Positions 28,351 to 37,989 of a DNA stretch of 64,000 nt are shown piece by piece. The number at the start of each line of letters is the position of its first letter. The stretch's first letter is position 1. The translations under genes and the position numbers were made by a program. Origin of the DNA: Companilactobacillus zhachilii (lineage in GTDB: Bacteria; Bacillota; Bacilli; Lactobacillales; Lactobacillaceae); the NCBI RefSeq assembly GCF_003606365.2, contig NZ_CP031933.2, positions 2,356,001 through 2,420,000 on the forward strand. The letters are read 5' to 3'. A model generated the notes under the pieces. It did not search any database. It had not been told where the DNA came from and saw nothing but the letters and a program-made list of their open reading frames with translations.

Positions 28351-29331
28351 TTATTTAATTTCTGTATAGCTATCACGTACTTCAAACAATGAATCAATTG
28401 ATTCATTCAACTCTGTCATACGAATGGCGTCACCGACTAGGTCTGTCACTGATAAAATCTTTAGTTTATCAAATTTGCATTCGTCAGGAACAACGATTGA
28501 ATCTGAAACTAAGACGTCCATCAAGATTGAGCTCTCTAGTCTCTTAGCAGCATCCTTAGAAAAGATTGGGTGTGTAGCTGCAGCTGAAATAGTTTTAGCA
28601 CCAGCAGCTTGGACAGCTTTAGCACTATTAACCATTCTTGTACCTGTATCGATCAAGTCATCAACGATAACACATTGTTTACCGTCAACATCACCGATAA
28701 TATCAGGAACAACTTCCTCATCTTCAGTTGATCTTTGGTCAACGATAGCAATTTGTGAACCGAAAACTTCAGCTAAAGCACGCGCACGTTTAGTTGAGTT
28801 ATGATCTGGAGCTACAAAGACGAAATCATCTGGATTCTTGATTTTCTTTTCAAAGTAGCTGGCGAAAATAGGCATAGCACGCAAGTGATCAACTGGGATA
28901 TCGAAGAACCCTTGGATTTGATCAGCATGCATATCAAGTGCAATCACACGATCAACACTACCTAATTCCAACATGTTAGCAAATAGCTTAGCTGAGATAG
29001 GTTCTCTAGAACGAGACTTTCTATCTGAACGAGTATATGCAAAGTATGGTAAGACACAAGTGATTTTGTCTGCACTGGCACGTCTCAATGCATCAACAGC
29101 AATCATCAATTCCATAAAGTTATCGTTAACTGGATCTGAAACTGAATGGATAATGTAAACGTCTCGACCACGAATACTTTCATTAATTTGGATGTTAATT
29201 TCGCCATCACTAAAGTGTGAAACTGAAGCATCCAATAATGGAATCCCCAAATAGTCAGAAATTCTCTTAGCTAATGGTTTGTTACCATTTAAAGAAAGTA
29301 AAGCAATTTTATCTAATGAATTATTAGACAT
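28351..29331 (-). CDS. prs: Ribose-phosphate pyrophosphokinase (PRPP synthetase), non-canonical paralogue
   Basis: A 326-residue enzyme from the ATG at 29331 (GGAGGACAAT before it). It makes PRPP from ribose 5-phosphate and ATP. The family motifs are present: FSDGEINIQINESIRGRDVY, the loop DRKSRSREPISAKLFANML and the DMHADQIQGFFDIPVDHL divalent-metal helix. The PRPP loop reads VIVDDLIDTGTRM where classical bacterial enzymes have (V/I)DDIIDTAGT, and PDHNSTKRA replaces PDxGGVxRA. Lactobacilli often carry a second, divergent prs; these changes suggest this is that paralogue. The yueI gene lies 15 bases upstream in the same direction. Confidence 0.88.
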   Translation of the reverse strand: MSNNSLDKIALLSLNGNKPLAKRISDYLGIPLLDASVSHFSDGEINIQINESIRGRDVYIIHSVSDPVNDNFMELMIAVDALRRASADKITCVLPYFAYTRSDRKSRSREPISAKLFANMLELGSVDRVIALDMHADQIQGFFDIPVDHLRAMPIFASYFEKKIKNPDDFVFVAPDHNSTKRARALAEVFGSQIAIVDQRSTEDEEVVPDIIGDVDGKQCVIVDDLIDTGTRMVNSAKAVQAAGAKTISAAATHPIFSKDAAKRLESSILMDVLVSDSIVVPDECKFDKLKILSVTDLVGDAIRMTELNESIDSLFEVRDSYTEIK

Positions 29332-29345
29332 ATTGTCCTCCAAAA

Positions 29346-29726
29346 TTATATAAGCACTGGTTTATCAACAGGTTTACCCTCGTTAGCAATAACTAAGCCC
29401 ATGTCATTATCAGTCAACGGACGGTCTCGATTACGCATTCCCGATTGTGAAACTATTGTAAACTTATACTTTAATTTTACACTCAAACGGAGGTAATTAT
29501 CCAGTATATATGAATCTATTTTTCCATTTAAATACAGATGATACCCTGGATATTTTTTCATAACGCTTTCAACCGTCGTCTGGTTCTCGGGATTTTTAAT
29601 TTGTGCAACTGTCAAAGCAATCGCCACGCGTTCCGCAAAATTACCGAGGAACTTGTTCTTCTCATCCGGTTTTAATTGTGGTTTCCCAAATATATTATCT
29701 TTGATGTAGTCTTCAACATTAGTCAT
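29346..29726 (-). CDS. YueI/DUF1694-family protein
   Basis: A 126-residue protein with the DUF1694 layout: FGKPQLKPDEKNKFLGNFAERVAIALT near the N-terminus, LYLNGKI in the middle and a basic C-terminal half with YKFTIVSQSGMRNRDRPLTDNDMGLVIA. The family is common in Firmicutes and has no firm function. It is probably co-transcribed with prs, 15 bases downstream. Confidence 0.82.
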   Translation of the reverse strand: MTNVEDYIKDNIFGKPQLKPDEKNKFLGNFAERVAIALTVAQIKNPENQTTVESVMKKYPGYHLYLNGKIDSYILDNYLRLSVKLKYKFTIVSQSGMRNRDRPLTDNDMGLVIANEGKPVDKPVLI

Positions 29727-29846
29727 TTTTTACCCTCCATATGCCATAGTATAGCCGAGATGTCGATGTAATAAAAGAAAGACAAATACTGCTTTATCTT
29801 CCGGCAAAAATGTATAATGAACATAAAGAGAAAGGATGTGTTACTT

Positions 29847-30086
29847 ATGGACGAAATGGTATTTTTTAATCCCGGCGATGCAATTGCCAACTCAAAAGAC
29901 TATGGCGAGGCAGTCCGTGGAGCACAAATTTATAAGGCTAAAGATCCTTATGAATCATCCCTAATTATTGCTGAGGATGTCAGTGACAAGAAGAGTTTTG
30001 CTGTTTACTTTGCTAAAGATGAAAAATCAGACGTTAAAGATTCTGATAAGAGTGTGGTTCAATATCACTTGAAGAAGAAGATTTAA
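29847..30086 (+). CDS. Small acidic protein, unknown (79 residues)
   Basis: Start at the ATG 29847, which follows AGAAAGGATGTGTTACTT; earlier in-frame codons lie before the ribosome binding site. The sequence MDEMVFFNPGDAIANSKDYG... is rich in Asp, Lys and Ser and looks like a single compact domain with strands (SLIIAED, SFAVYF). No family recognised. TATAAT at 29813-29818 may be its -10 box. An F4 terminator hairpin follows. Confidence 0.6.
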   Translation: MDEMVFFNPGDAIANSKDYGEAVRGAQIYKAKDPYESSLIIAEDVSDKKSFAVYFAKDEKSDVKDSDKSVVQYHLKKKI

Positions 30087-30110
30087 AGAACGTGGAATAA
30101 GAACGTGGAA

Positions 30111-30166
30111 TAAAGGTTAGATATTTTTTCTTGGTATAAATCCAGAAATAACATCTAACCTTTTTG
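30111..30166. terminator. F4 hairpin (terminator-like repeat)
   Basis: TAAAGGTTAGATATTTTTTC pairs with GAAATAACATCTAACCTTTTT around TTGGTATAAATCCA. The change GCTAG to GTTAG is matched in the opposite arm (CTAGC to CTAAC), so pairing is kept. Confidence 0.78.
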
Positions 30167-30212
30167 ATTATCTTCAATTTCAAATAATGTGGCTTTTATT
30201 TTCTATATCGAA

Positions 30213-30221
30213 TGTTATAAT
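30213..30221 (+). promoter_or_regulatory. Extended -10 promoter of the leader/EamA unit
   Basis: TGTTATAAT is a perfect extended -10 box. Transcription would start near 30228, giving a leader of about 130 bases before the EamA start codon. Confidence 0.6.
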
Positions 30222-30253
30222 ACCTTTTTATTATGTATAAAGAAGGTGTTCAA

Positions 30254-30301
30254 ATGATTTATTCACCACTAAATGAATGTGATGTTCCAACTATCCGTTA
30301 A
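30254..30301 (+). CDS. Leader peptide (15 residues) upstream of the EamA transporter
   Basis: ATG at 30254 is preceded by AGAAGGTG with ideal spacing and encodes MIYSPLNECDVPTIR, then TAA. The stop codon lies within the ascending arm of the hairpin 30298-30325. A ribosome pausing near its end would block that hairpin. The arrangement resembles the translated leaders of erm, cat or efflux genes. The inducing condition is unknown. Confidence 0.6.
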   Translation: MIYSPLNECDVPTIR

Positions 30302-30352
30302 TCAACGGGTAGTTCCGTTGATTAATTTCTCAAGAAATTAAATAACGGAAGG
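30298..30352 (+). promoter_or_regulatory. Two mutually exclusive hairpins before the EamA start (candidate attenuator)
   Basis: TTAATCAACGG (30298-30308) pairs perfectly with CCGTTGATTAA (30315-30325). The same CCGTT can instead pair with AACGG (30344-30348), with AATTTC/GAAATT stacked inside. The second fold covers the first bases of the GGAAGGA ribosome binding site (30347-30353). The structure is therefore able to switch between an open and a closed site, depending on a ribosome on the leader peptide. Confidence 0.6.
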
Positions 30353-30361
30353 AATTTTTCT

Positions 30362-31237
30362 ATGAATTCAAAAAAAGTATTAGGTTCAGTTTTATTAAGT
30401 ATGTTAGCTTGTATCTGGGGTGGGATGTTTGTTGTCGTCAAGATAATTGTTGACGAAATTCACCCTATCCAATTAGTTTGGTTGCGTTATTTGATAGCGA
30501 TAATTTTTCTAATGATATTTTCATTATTGAGAAGGGAAAAATGGCATTGGAATTGGTCAGATTTAAGATTGATATTTTTAATTGGACTGATTGGTAATAC
30601 AATTTCAATTGTTGCTCAAGAAACTGGAACCTGGTTATCCAGCGCTCAAACAGGAGCTGTTATCACTTCAGCAACACCAACATTCATGTTGATCTTTGCT
30701 TGGCTAATTTTGAAAGAGAAAATGACTAGTGTAAAAATTATTTCAGTTATTATGGCAACACTAGGCGTAATAATGATTGTGGGACTACACTTGTCTGGAA
30801 ACTATATTCTTTATGGGGTCTTGTCGCTGATTGTTGCTGCCTTAACTTGGGCCTTAATGTCTGTTTTAGTAAAAAAAGTAAACCATTATAGCTCATTACA
30901 GACAACTATTATTTCAACCATGGTGGCTATTGTTTGCTTAACTCCAATAATTATGTTGAATCCCTCAGCATTAGGTAATATTAACTTTTTAAATATTAAA
31001 GTAATCCTTTGCTTATTTTATTTGGGTGTTATTTCAACAGCCATGGCCTTTGTAATGTGGAATCAAGGCTTGAAATTAGTTAATGCCAGTTCATCAGGAT
31101 TATTTTTTCTACTACAACCAATTGTTGGTACATTGCTTGGATGGCTATTATTAGGCGAGAGTATTAGCATTAGTTTTATAGTGGGAACAATTTTAATAAT
31201 TGGAAGTGTTTGGTTCTCAATTAAATTCACAAAATAG
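30362..31237 (+). CDS. EamA/DMT-family transporter
   Basis: A 291-residue membrane protein with ten predicted helices in two EamA repeats. It opens with LACIWGGMFVVVKIIVDEIHP, has the conserved WLRYLIA and ETGTWLSSAQTGAVITSATPTFMLIFAWLILKE in repeat one, and SSGLFFLLQPIVGTLLGWLLLGE in repeat two. DMT transporters export metabolites, amino acids or drugs; the substrate here is unknown. Translation may be controlled by the leader peptide and hairpins upstream, which would fit a transporter responding to a compound that affects translation. It is monocistronic and followed by an F2 repeat. Confidence 0.88.
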   Translation: MNSKKVLGSVLLSMLACIWGGMFVVVKIIVDEIHPIQLVWLRYLIAIIFLMIFSLLRREKWHWNWSDLRLIFLIGLIGNTISIVAQETGTWLSSAQTGAVITSATPTFMLIFAWLILKEKMTSVKIISVIMATLGVIMIVGLHLSGNYILYGVLSLIVAALTWALMSVLVKKVNHYSSLQTTIISTMVAIVCLTPIIMLNPSALGNINFLNIKVILCLFYLGVISTAMAFVMWNQGLKLVNASSSGLFFLLQPIVGTLLGWLLLGESISISFIVGTILIIGSVWFSIKFTK

Positions 31238-31239
31238 AT

Positions 31240-31335
31240 TCTGCTCTCGAGCATTAAAAAATGGCACCAGTAATCCAGTTTTGGATTGCTGGCGTCATTT
31301 ATTTTAAGCGGAAAAAGCTATGTTTTGTCCCAAAC
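31240..31335 (-). repeat. F2-family repeat
   Basis: CTCGAGCATTAA, hairpin GGCACCAGTAATCC/GGATTGCTGGCGTC, then TTTAAGCGGAAAAAGCTATGTTTTGTC. It lies between convergent genes, just after the EamA stop codon. Confidence 0.85.
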
Positions 31336-31393
31336 TCACCATTTAGTTTAAACAAGAAAACTATGTCTGATTATTCATTTACGCCACGAATCT

Positions 31394-32086
31394 TTAATCA
31401 CGTTCAATTGAAAATTGTTTGTTAATAATTTGACCAACATCGAGACGTTTACTTGCTGGAACATTTACTGCTCTACCTTTAGTCGTTATTTTATCAAAAT
31501 TATCCATCCGATAAAGAACGGTTTTATCTTCGTCAATTAAATACATCATGACATAAAAGTGTTGATCCTCATAATGAATACCCAAAGGCACACCAATCTG
31601 CACTAAAGAATTATTTTTCTCATTATATTCAAAAGTAATCGATTTTTTAGCAATTATCCATTTAGAAAATTGTTCGACTCTTGGCAAAATTGGACTCGTT
31701 ACTGATGATGTATAACTTTTATTAGTCATGGCCAGCAACTTCTTAATTTTTGATTGGTCCTCTGTGGCAACTAATTTAATTAGTTTATTTGTCACTTCAG
31801 TAAGTTCCTCTTTGGGCATCGCTTGACTATTAATTACAATTTTTAAAATAGCCAAAATTTCGGCTGCATTAATGACGCCATTATCAGTGACGTAATGTTT
31901 CTTTTGAGTGCTATCATAATGCAATGTATGATTTTCATTAAAGTACTCATTATCACGAATTGCTTCCAGATCCCGGTGGTAAGTTCGACCTGATTTTCCA
32001 TAGAGTGCAAGATAACCATCTAAATCAATTTTCTCTCCTTGCAACATTCCCATAAGTACATTAACAACTCTTTCACTAGTGTTCAT
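31394..32086 (-). CDS. WYL-domain transcriptional regulator (YafY-like)
   Basis: A 230-residue protein. Residues about 1-50 form a winged helix (KIDLDGYLALYGKSGRTYHRDLEAI), the middle is helical (EILAILKIVINS), and residues about 145-225 form a WYL domain with ITFEYNE and YVMMYLIDEDKTVLYRMDNFDKI. WYL regulators sense nucleic acid or small ligands and often sit next to defence or metabolic genes. It lies directly beside the DpnII-type restriction-modification operon, on the same strand, with the terminator 32241-32280 between. A regulatory link with that operon is possible but not shown. Confidence 0.78.
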   Translation of the reverse strand: MNTSERVVNVLMGMLQGEKIDLDGYLALYGKSGRTYHRDLEAIRDNEYFNENHTLHYDSTQKKHYVTDNGVINAAEILAILKIVINSQAMPKEELTEVTNKLIKLVATEDQSKIKKLLAMTNKSYTSSVTSPILPRVEQFSKWIIAKKSITFEYNEKNNSLVQIGVPLGIHYEDQHFYVMMYLIDEDKTVLYRMDNFDKITTKGRAVNVPASKRLDVGQIINKQFSIERD

Positions 32087-32240
32087 TTGCTCATCCCCAT
32101 TTTCTGATACTTAGGATTCATCAAACGGCTTAATGATTAATCCTTATAACAGATTTCAGGTTATCATCATGGTGCGACACATTATGACAATTGACGGTTT
32201 TGAGCAAAATTTCTTAAAAAAATGTACTTTTATTTAAAGA

Positions 32241-32280
32241 AAGACGACTCCAAGGAACTATCCCTCAGAGCCGTCTTTTT
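32241..32280 (-). terminator. Intrinsic terminator of the restriction-modification operon
   Basis: On the minus strand AAGACGGCTCTGAGG pairs with CCTTGGAGTCGTCTT and a T-rich tail follows. Confidence 0.8.
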
Positions 32281-32287
32281 AAATAAG

Positions 32288-33217
32288 CTACTTATTATTC
32301 AGAACAATATCTTTCAAAAACCCATTATTAACCATTGTTAAGTTAATAATATTTGGAATTGATTGAAACGCCTCACTCATAGGATTCTTAGCAGTGTTCC
32401 ATCCCAATCCATCACTTATCCAAACAAAGTCAACATTACTAGCATTCTTTAAACTCGTATTATACATATCACTGAATTCGCCCGCAACGGCTTTTAACTT
32501 AGAACCTCCACCATTGTAAAAGTTAGTCTCTATAACAGTGACAATATTAGTATCAGGATTGTAGACGGCCCCATCATATCGCCGACCACCGTTCCGTTTC
32601 TTATCCAAAGATTCAGGAACAACTAATCCCCACTTAGACTTTATGCTTCGTGCAGTTGCTTGGGTCGAATATTCAAGATTATTATTCTCTACCAACCGTT
32701 TTAAATTTATTTCCAAAATATTTTCATTTTCAGTACCACCACGATTTTTCCGTCCGTTACTATCCAATCCAACTTGAACTCCAAATACGTAATCTACCAG
32801 TGAAGAACCAATTTCATTATTTTTAAGCACATCTAACAATCCTGTAGCATCCAAGAATTTAATATAATCATCAATTTTACTTAAATCCGGGTTGATAAAA
32901 TCAAACTCATTTACTTTCATCTCTCTATCGCCAAAAGAAAATGAGTTCATTTTTTCATCTCTGCTGGCCAACATTATAGGAATAGATCTTAATAATTTAG
33001 GTTGTGATAAAAAGAGAGATTTGGCTTCCTCCTTGATATTATTTTTACCCAACAAATAATTCAAAGTGTTTAGGTTTATCTCATGTTCTTTAATGTTATT
33101 TCTAACATTTTCCCAATTAACCCAATAAGTAGGTCTTCTATTCGTCGATATCCTTGTATTCATAAAATACTCAAATTTATCATTATTTGATAATTTTAAA
33201 TATGATTTCAAATTCAT
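32288..33217 (-). CDS. dpnB: Type II restriction endonuclease, DpnII/MboI family (GATC)
   Basis: A 309-residue protein with clear similarity to R.DpnII: LVDYVFGVQVGLDSNGRKNR, then RRYDGAV...VTVIETNFYNGGGSKL, a PD-(D/E)XK-type site where the last catalytic position is in E-x-N, and VWISDGLGWNTAKNPM near the C-terminus. It cuts unmethylated GATC. Its start overlaps the second methyltransferase by four bases. Gene order (two methyltransferases, then endonuclease) matches the pneumococcal DpnII locus. The operon is more AT-rich than its neighbours by eye, suggesting transfer. Confidence 0.93.
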   Translation of the reverse strand: MNLKSYLKLSNNDKFEYFMNTRISTNRRPTYWVNWENVRNNIKEHEINLNTLNYLLGKNNIKEEAKSLFLSQPKLLRSIPIMLASRDEKMNSFSFGDREMKVNEFDFINPDLSKIDDYIKFLDATGLLDVLKNNEIGSSLVDYVFGVQVGLDSNGRKNRGGTENENILEINLKRLVENNNLEYSTQATARSIKSKWGLVVPESLDKKRNGGRRYDGAVYNPDTNIVTVIETNFYNGGGSKLKAVAGEFSDMYNTSLKNASNVDFVWISDGLGWNTAKNPMSEAFQSIPNIINLTMVNNGFLKDIVLNNK

Positions 33218-33987
33218 TGTATCTTGCCCACTTTCTCATTTCGAAAATCTTCAACCCTATGCTTTGCAATATCCAAAAAATCTTTTTCACTATCTACCCC
33301 AATAACTCTAATATTCAAAAGTTTTCCAGCAACTGCAGTTGTTCCTGAACCAACAAACGGATCTAGAACTAAAGATTTATTGTTTGTAGATGCTTCTAAC
33401 AGCCTAATCATAACCGCCAATGGTTTTTGTGTCGGATGCTTACCAAATCTTTTTTCAGATTTGTTTATTGTCGAAGTAGTCCAGACATCTTTCATTTGCT
33501 TATGATTATTTATTTTCCTCATATGATCATAGTTAAATAGCTGCTTACCATCTTTCTTTTTTGCCCAAAGAATTGTCTCAGTGGAATGAGTAAACATCCT
33601 TCTACTTAAATTTGGAGCAGGATTAGACTTTTGCCATGTAATATTATTCAATATTTTAAAACCAACTTTTGGTAATAAATATCCAATAATATAAATATTA
33701 TGCATTGAGCCAAAGATCCATAAAGTACCATTGTCCTTTAAAACACGGTAACTTTCTTCAAGAATCTTGTTATAAAAAGCCTCAACATCCACGTCGCCCT
33801 TCTCATCCCATTCTCCTTTATTAACACTAACTTGTTTTCCGCCGCTATTAGACATTCCACCATTGCTTAAAAAATAAGGTGGATCTGTCGCAATCACATC
33901 AATAGATTTGTCTGGAAGGCTCGTTAAATATTCAAAAGCATCGGCTAAAACTAGCTTTACATTATTATCCCCGTATACTTGCTCCAA
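33214..33987 (-). CDS. dpnA: DNA adenine methyltransferase, DpnA-like (beta class)
   Basis: A 257-residue N6-adenine methyltransferase. DPPYFLSNGG (near residue 36) comes before the SAM motif DPFVGSGTTAVAG (near residue 210), the order of beta-class enzymes. The sequence SNGGMSNSGGKQVSVNKGEWD and HPTQKPLAVMIRLLEAS are typical of M2.DpnII. In the known system this enzyme can methylate GATC in single-stranded DNA, protecting incoming DNA during transformation. It starts 15 bases after the DpnM-like gene and overlaps the endonuclease gene. Confidence 0.92.
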   Translation of the reverse strand: MEQVYGDNNVKLVLADAFEYLTSLPDKSIDVIATDPPYFLSNGGMSNSGGKQVSVNKGEWDEKGDVDVEAFYNKILEESYRVLKDNGTLWIFGSMHNIYIIGYLLPKVGFKILNNITWQKSNPAPNLSRRMFTHSTETILWAKKKDGKQLFNYDHMRKINNHKQMKDVWTTSTINKSEKRFGKHPTQKPLAVMIRLLEASTNNKSLVLDPFVGSGTTAVAGKLLNIRVIGVDSEKDFLDIAKHRVEDFRNEKVGKIQ

Positions 33988-34002
33988 TATAAATCTCCTT
34001 AA

Positions 34003-34875
<873 letters not shown>

Positions 34876-34913
34876 TTATCTTACATTCTAAACTACGAAG
34901 TTAAAAAATTAAA

Positions 34914-34955
34914 TAACAGGTAAATCCGATTTGAATTTCAGATTTACCTGCTATT
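34914..34955. terminator. Terminator hairpin between amidotransferase and restriction-modification genes
   Basis: AACAGGTAAATC pairs with GATTTACCTGCTATT (one bulge); A- and T-rich flanks suit both strands. Confidence 0.7.
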
Positions 34956-35623
34956 TAGTTTTCGCTAATATAATCCAACAATTTATAAAGTGTTTGTTTA
35001 TTATCATCAGAAATATTAGTTTGTAAAATTTTTTCACTAGTTTGACTTAGCACTGACCCTTCAATATATGGAAAATCATTTACAACCATCTCACGCACAT
35101 TATCAGCTTTCGGTTCCAAATGAAATTGCAGGCCAACCACTCGATGATTCAAAATAAACCCTTGATTTTCCACTTTATCACTTGAGAAAAGTAATTGAGC
35201 ATCTTCAGGTATTTCAAACATCTCTTCGTGCCAATGCAAAACGTTCAATTCCTCTGGAATATTAAGGAACTTTACATCACGACGATACACTGGTGCAAAA
35301 CCAACCTCTTTAGCCGGAGCCTCAGTGACCTGATATCCTAAAGTTTTAACAACTTGTTGTGCACCGTAACAGACACCAAAAATTGGTTTATCTTGAGATA
35401 ACAATTTCTGAATCAGATCACGTTCTTGTTTGATCCAAGCTAAGCCATCATTGGGGCTCATTGGTCCACCTAAGATAACTAACATGTCGGTTTCGTCAGC
35501 GGTTGGTAAATAACCAAATTGATAAGGATGATAAATGAACATTTCATAACCATTCTTTTCTGACCAATCTTGAATCATCCCTGGACCTTCATTAGGCGTG
35601 TGTTGTAAAACGTTTATTCTCAT
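34955..35623 (-). CDS. Class I glutamine amidotransferase-like protein
   Basis: A 222-residue protein from the ATG 35623 (AAAGGAATTCCT before it; 26 further in-frame codons upstream are not supported). It has the amidotransferase triad: the nucleophile in GVCYGAQQ near residue 85 and the His/Glu pair in LQFHLEP near residue 170. LVILGGPMSPND is the oxyanion loop. It resembles stand-alone GMP-synthase-like (GuaA-domain) proteins that hydrolyse small gamma-glutamyl compounds or glutamine. No partner synthetase is next to it. Substrate unknown. Confidence 0.85.
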   Translation of the reverse strand: MRINVLQHTPNEGPGMIQDWSEKNGYEMFIYHPYQFGYLPTADETDMLVILGGPMSPNDGLAWIKQERDLIQKLLSQDKPIFGVCYGAQQVVKTLGYQVTEAPAKEVGFAPVYRRDVKFLNIPEELNVLHWHEEMFEIPEDAQLLFSSDKVENQGFILNHRVVGLQFHLEPKADNVREMVVNDFPYIEGSVLSQTSEKILQTNISDDNKQTLYKLLDYISEN

Positions 35624-36011
35624 AGGAATTCCTTTCACATCAATGGCAATTTTTATTTGGGCATCAGTAGATGAAGTTATTATAGCATGCTTCTTTAACA
35701 AGATAATTCAAACAGAAAGAATCTGTTTCATCATATTCTACCCTCACTGCTCATCTGTTATAAATCAAAATTCTTTTCAAATTCACCAATCGCATTATTA
35801 CTATATGGAATTTCGCAAATAATCGGTGTCGATATTTTTTTCAAAGCAATTGCCCTCGCTTTTATTCTCTCCATTTAATGATACATTCTAGTTACGATAG
35901 GTAAAAGTTAGTTTTATTTATATTTTTCTTTAATCAACACTGTATGCCATATTATGACATGATATAACCATATAATTAAGACATTAAAAGATAGCAATGG
36001 AGGACAATATC

Positions 36012-36836
36012 ATGAAATTAAATAACATTCATACAAAAACAGTCAAAAATAGTCGCGACTTATTTTTAACTTTACAAAAAGCTAACGAAGCCAATAGCCA
36101 TATTCAAACAATCATCCTAGAACCTGGCAAATACTTTGCCGACGAAGACAATATTGTCCTATCTGTTAAAAAAAATCTGACAATTAAAGGCAAATATTCT
36201 AATGCCAAAGCTACTCATCTAAATTGTGGCTTTTTACTGGGCGATAATAATACTTTGATTCTTAAAAACTTGGCTATCGATTATGATGGCGAAGAATGCA
36301 ATACCATTGCTCTTTACGATGGTGCTGAATTATATGGCGACAATATTATTGTTGACCGCACAACTGAATCACACTGGGATACGATCTTTTGTAAAGATTC
36401 GACACTTTCCTTAAAAAATTCCGAAGTCTTAACTGATCCAACACGTAATATTTGCGGCATTTCCCTTAAAAATAGCCAAATCATTGCGACTCATTCTAAT
36501 CTGAATGCTCCATTATTAGATAACTCTACTGCCTATTTAAAAGATGTCTTCACTAACTATGCCTTTGCCTTAAAAAATAAATCAAACTTATCATTCACTG
36601 ACCTAACACTTGATACATCCCAAAATACCGAATTCAGCGATTTCTATGTCGACAACCACTCCACTGTAACTGGCATTAACCTTAACTTACCGAAAAAATA
36701 TTCTTACATTGATGTAATTAATAGCCATTTTGAAAATACTAATTTTGCCTCTGGTCTCGATAATGTCCGCTGGCGTTTCGATAAAAATTCAACTGTCCTT
36801 GCTGATGGCGATGAACCTTTTAACAATTTAGCTTAA
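36012..36836 (+). CDS. Beta-helix-like protein of unknown function
   Basis: A 274-residue protein without signal peptide. Start at ATG 36012, eight bases after GGAGG; the ATG five codons earlier overlaps that site. The sequence consists of short repeated turns with strands such as QTIILEPGKYF, LTIKGKYS, LILKNLAIDYDG and LSLKNSEVL, the look of a right-handed parallel beta-helix related to pectate lyase-like folds. No catalytic residues can be assigned. It is flanked by a strong bidirectional terminator at 36841-36888. Confidence 0.6.
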   Translation: MKLNNIHTKTVKNSRDLFLTLQKANEANSHIQTIILEPGKYFADEDNIVLSVKKNLTIKGKYSNAKATHLNCGFLLGDNNTLILKNLAIDYDGEECNTIALYDGAELYGDNIIVDRTTESHWDTIFCKDSTLSLKNSEVLTDPTRNICGISLKNSQIIATHSNLNAPLLDNSTAYLKDVFTNYAFALKNKSNLSFTDLTLDTSQNTEFSDFYVDNHSTVTGINLNLPKKYSYIDVINSHFENTNFASGLDNVRWRFDKNSTVLADGDEPFNNLA

Positions 36837-36840
36837 AAAT

Positions 36841-36888
36841 AAAAACGACTGTTACGAAAAAAATATTTCGTAACAGTCGTTTTTTATT
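36841..36888. terminator. Strong bidirectional terminator
   Basis: AAAACGACTGTTACGAAA pairs with TTTCGTAACAGTCGTTTT across AAAATA; the T runs on either side can end both convergent genes. Confidence 0.9.
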
Positions 36889-37839
36889 TTAATCGGTCGT
36901 AACAATAACCTGTCCAATCGGACGATCATGTTTCATAATATATTCTTGTGCTGCTTGAATTTCATCCAACTTAAATACTTTAGCGATCGGAATCGTCAAA
37001 TGATTATCATTGATCAACTTGAACATGTCGTTAACCATTTCATCATTGATATCTACACCATCAAAAGCTGTGACGTACTTACCGGCAATATTTTCAAATG
37101 GATCAAAATTATTCCAAATCCATTCTCCAGACAGTAAGCCAATTGTTGTATAGTAACCACCACGTTTAACATGTGACAATGAATCACTGACCACGGGAGC
37201 ACCGACCATGTCAAGCATGCCATCATAAGAATTATTTGTTTGTAACTTGCCATCTTGGTCAATTACAACTTCATCAGCACCCATATCTAACAACATTTGA
37301 CTGCGTTCTTTTCGACGAGTAGTTGCGGCAACTTTCAAGCCCATAGCTTTGGCAATAACTAAAGCAGCCATCCCTACACCAGTTGTTCCACCACGAACTA
37401 ACAACGTTTGACCAGCATGCAATTTAGTTGTCTTCAAGGCACCAAATGCTGTATAAAATGTTTCGGGATAATTAGCAAATTCTACCCATGAACCATCAAA
37501 AGTAACCGGATGAATAATTTCATCAGGTACTAAGGCGTATTCTTGTTCACTACCATCAAAGGCACGACCGAAACCACCGTTAACAACCATAATTTTTTGT
37601 CCTTTAGCCAATTTACTATTCTTAGAAGGCTGGTAAACTTCACCCACAGCTTCAACGCCAATAACTCGAGGAAATTTAACCGATGGTGACCCACCTTCAC
37701 GTGTCAAAACCTCATAACGATGAACCGCAAAGGCTTTAATATGAATAACCGTTTGATCCGTAGTAGCTTGGGGAATCGGACGTTCCTCAATTTGCAAAAC
37801 TTCTGGACCACCAGCTTGGTTAACAACAACTGCTTTCAT
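36889..37839 (-). CDS. Zinc-independent alcohol dehydrogenase / quinone oxidoreductase (MDR family)
   Basis: A 316-residue medium-chain dehydrogenase. It starts MKAVVVNQAGGPEVLQIEE, carries the GroES-like domain (residues 1-120; PRVIGVEAVGEV) and the Rossmann domain with LLVRGGTTGVGMAALVIAKAMG near residue 150. The zinc-binding cysteines and histidines of true alcohol dehydrogenases are missing, so it belongs with NADPH-dependent quinone reductases (QOR). ATTRRKERSQ suggests NADPH preference. Physiological substrate unknown. It is monocistronic and shares the terminator at 36841-36888 with the convergent gene. Confidence 0.88.
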   Translation of the reverse strand: MKAVVVNQAGGPEVLQIEERPIPQATTDQTVIHIKAFAVHRYEVLTREGGSPSVKFPRVIGVEAVGEVYQPSKNSKLAKGQKIMVVNGGFGRAFDGSEQEYALVPDEIIHPVTFDGSWVEFANYPETFYTAFGALKTTKLHAGQTLLVRGGTTGVGMAALVIAKAMGLKVAATTRRKERSQMLLDMGADEVVIDQDGKLQTNNSYDGMLDMVGAPVVSDSLSHVKRGGYYTTIGLLSGEWIWNNFDPFENIAGKYVTAFDGVDINDEMVNDMFKLINDNHLTIPIAKVFKLDEIQAAQEYIMKHDRPIGQVIVTTD

Positions 37840-37989
37840 ATTTATATCTCCTCCATATCAAATATTTAATAGCTCTTAATAATATCTACTATAACCCGCA
37901 ACATTACGTTACTGCCAACGATTAAACCTATCCTTTTTCAAAAAGCTTTTGAAAGCAGCCATCACCCTTAAAATGGTATTCTAAAGGTG

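Noticed and set aside
35758..35874. Minus-strand 38-residue frame with TPIICEIPYSNNAIGEFEKNF
   Set aside because: It looks protein-like and may be a remnant of a decayed gene, but it has no ribosome binding site and a stop immediately before the ATG.
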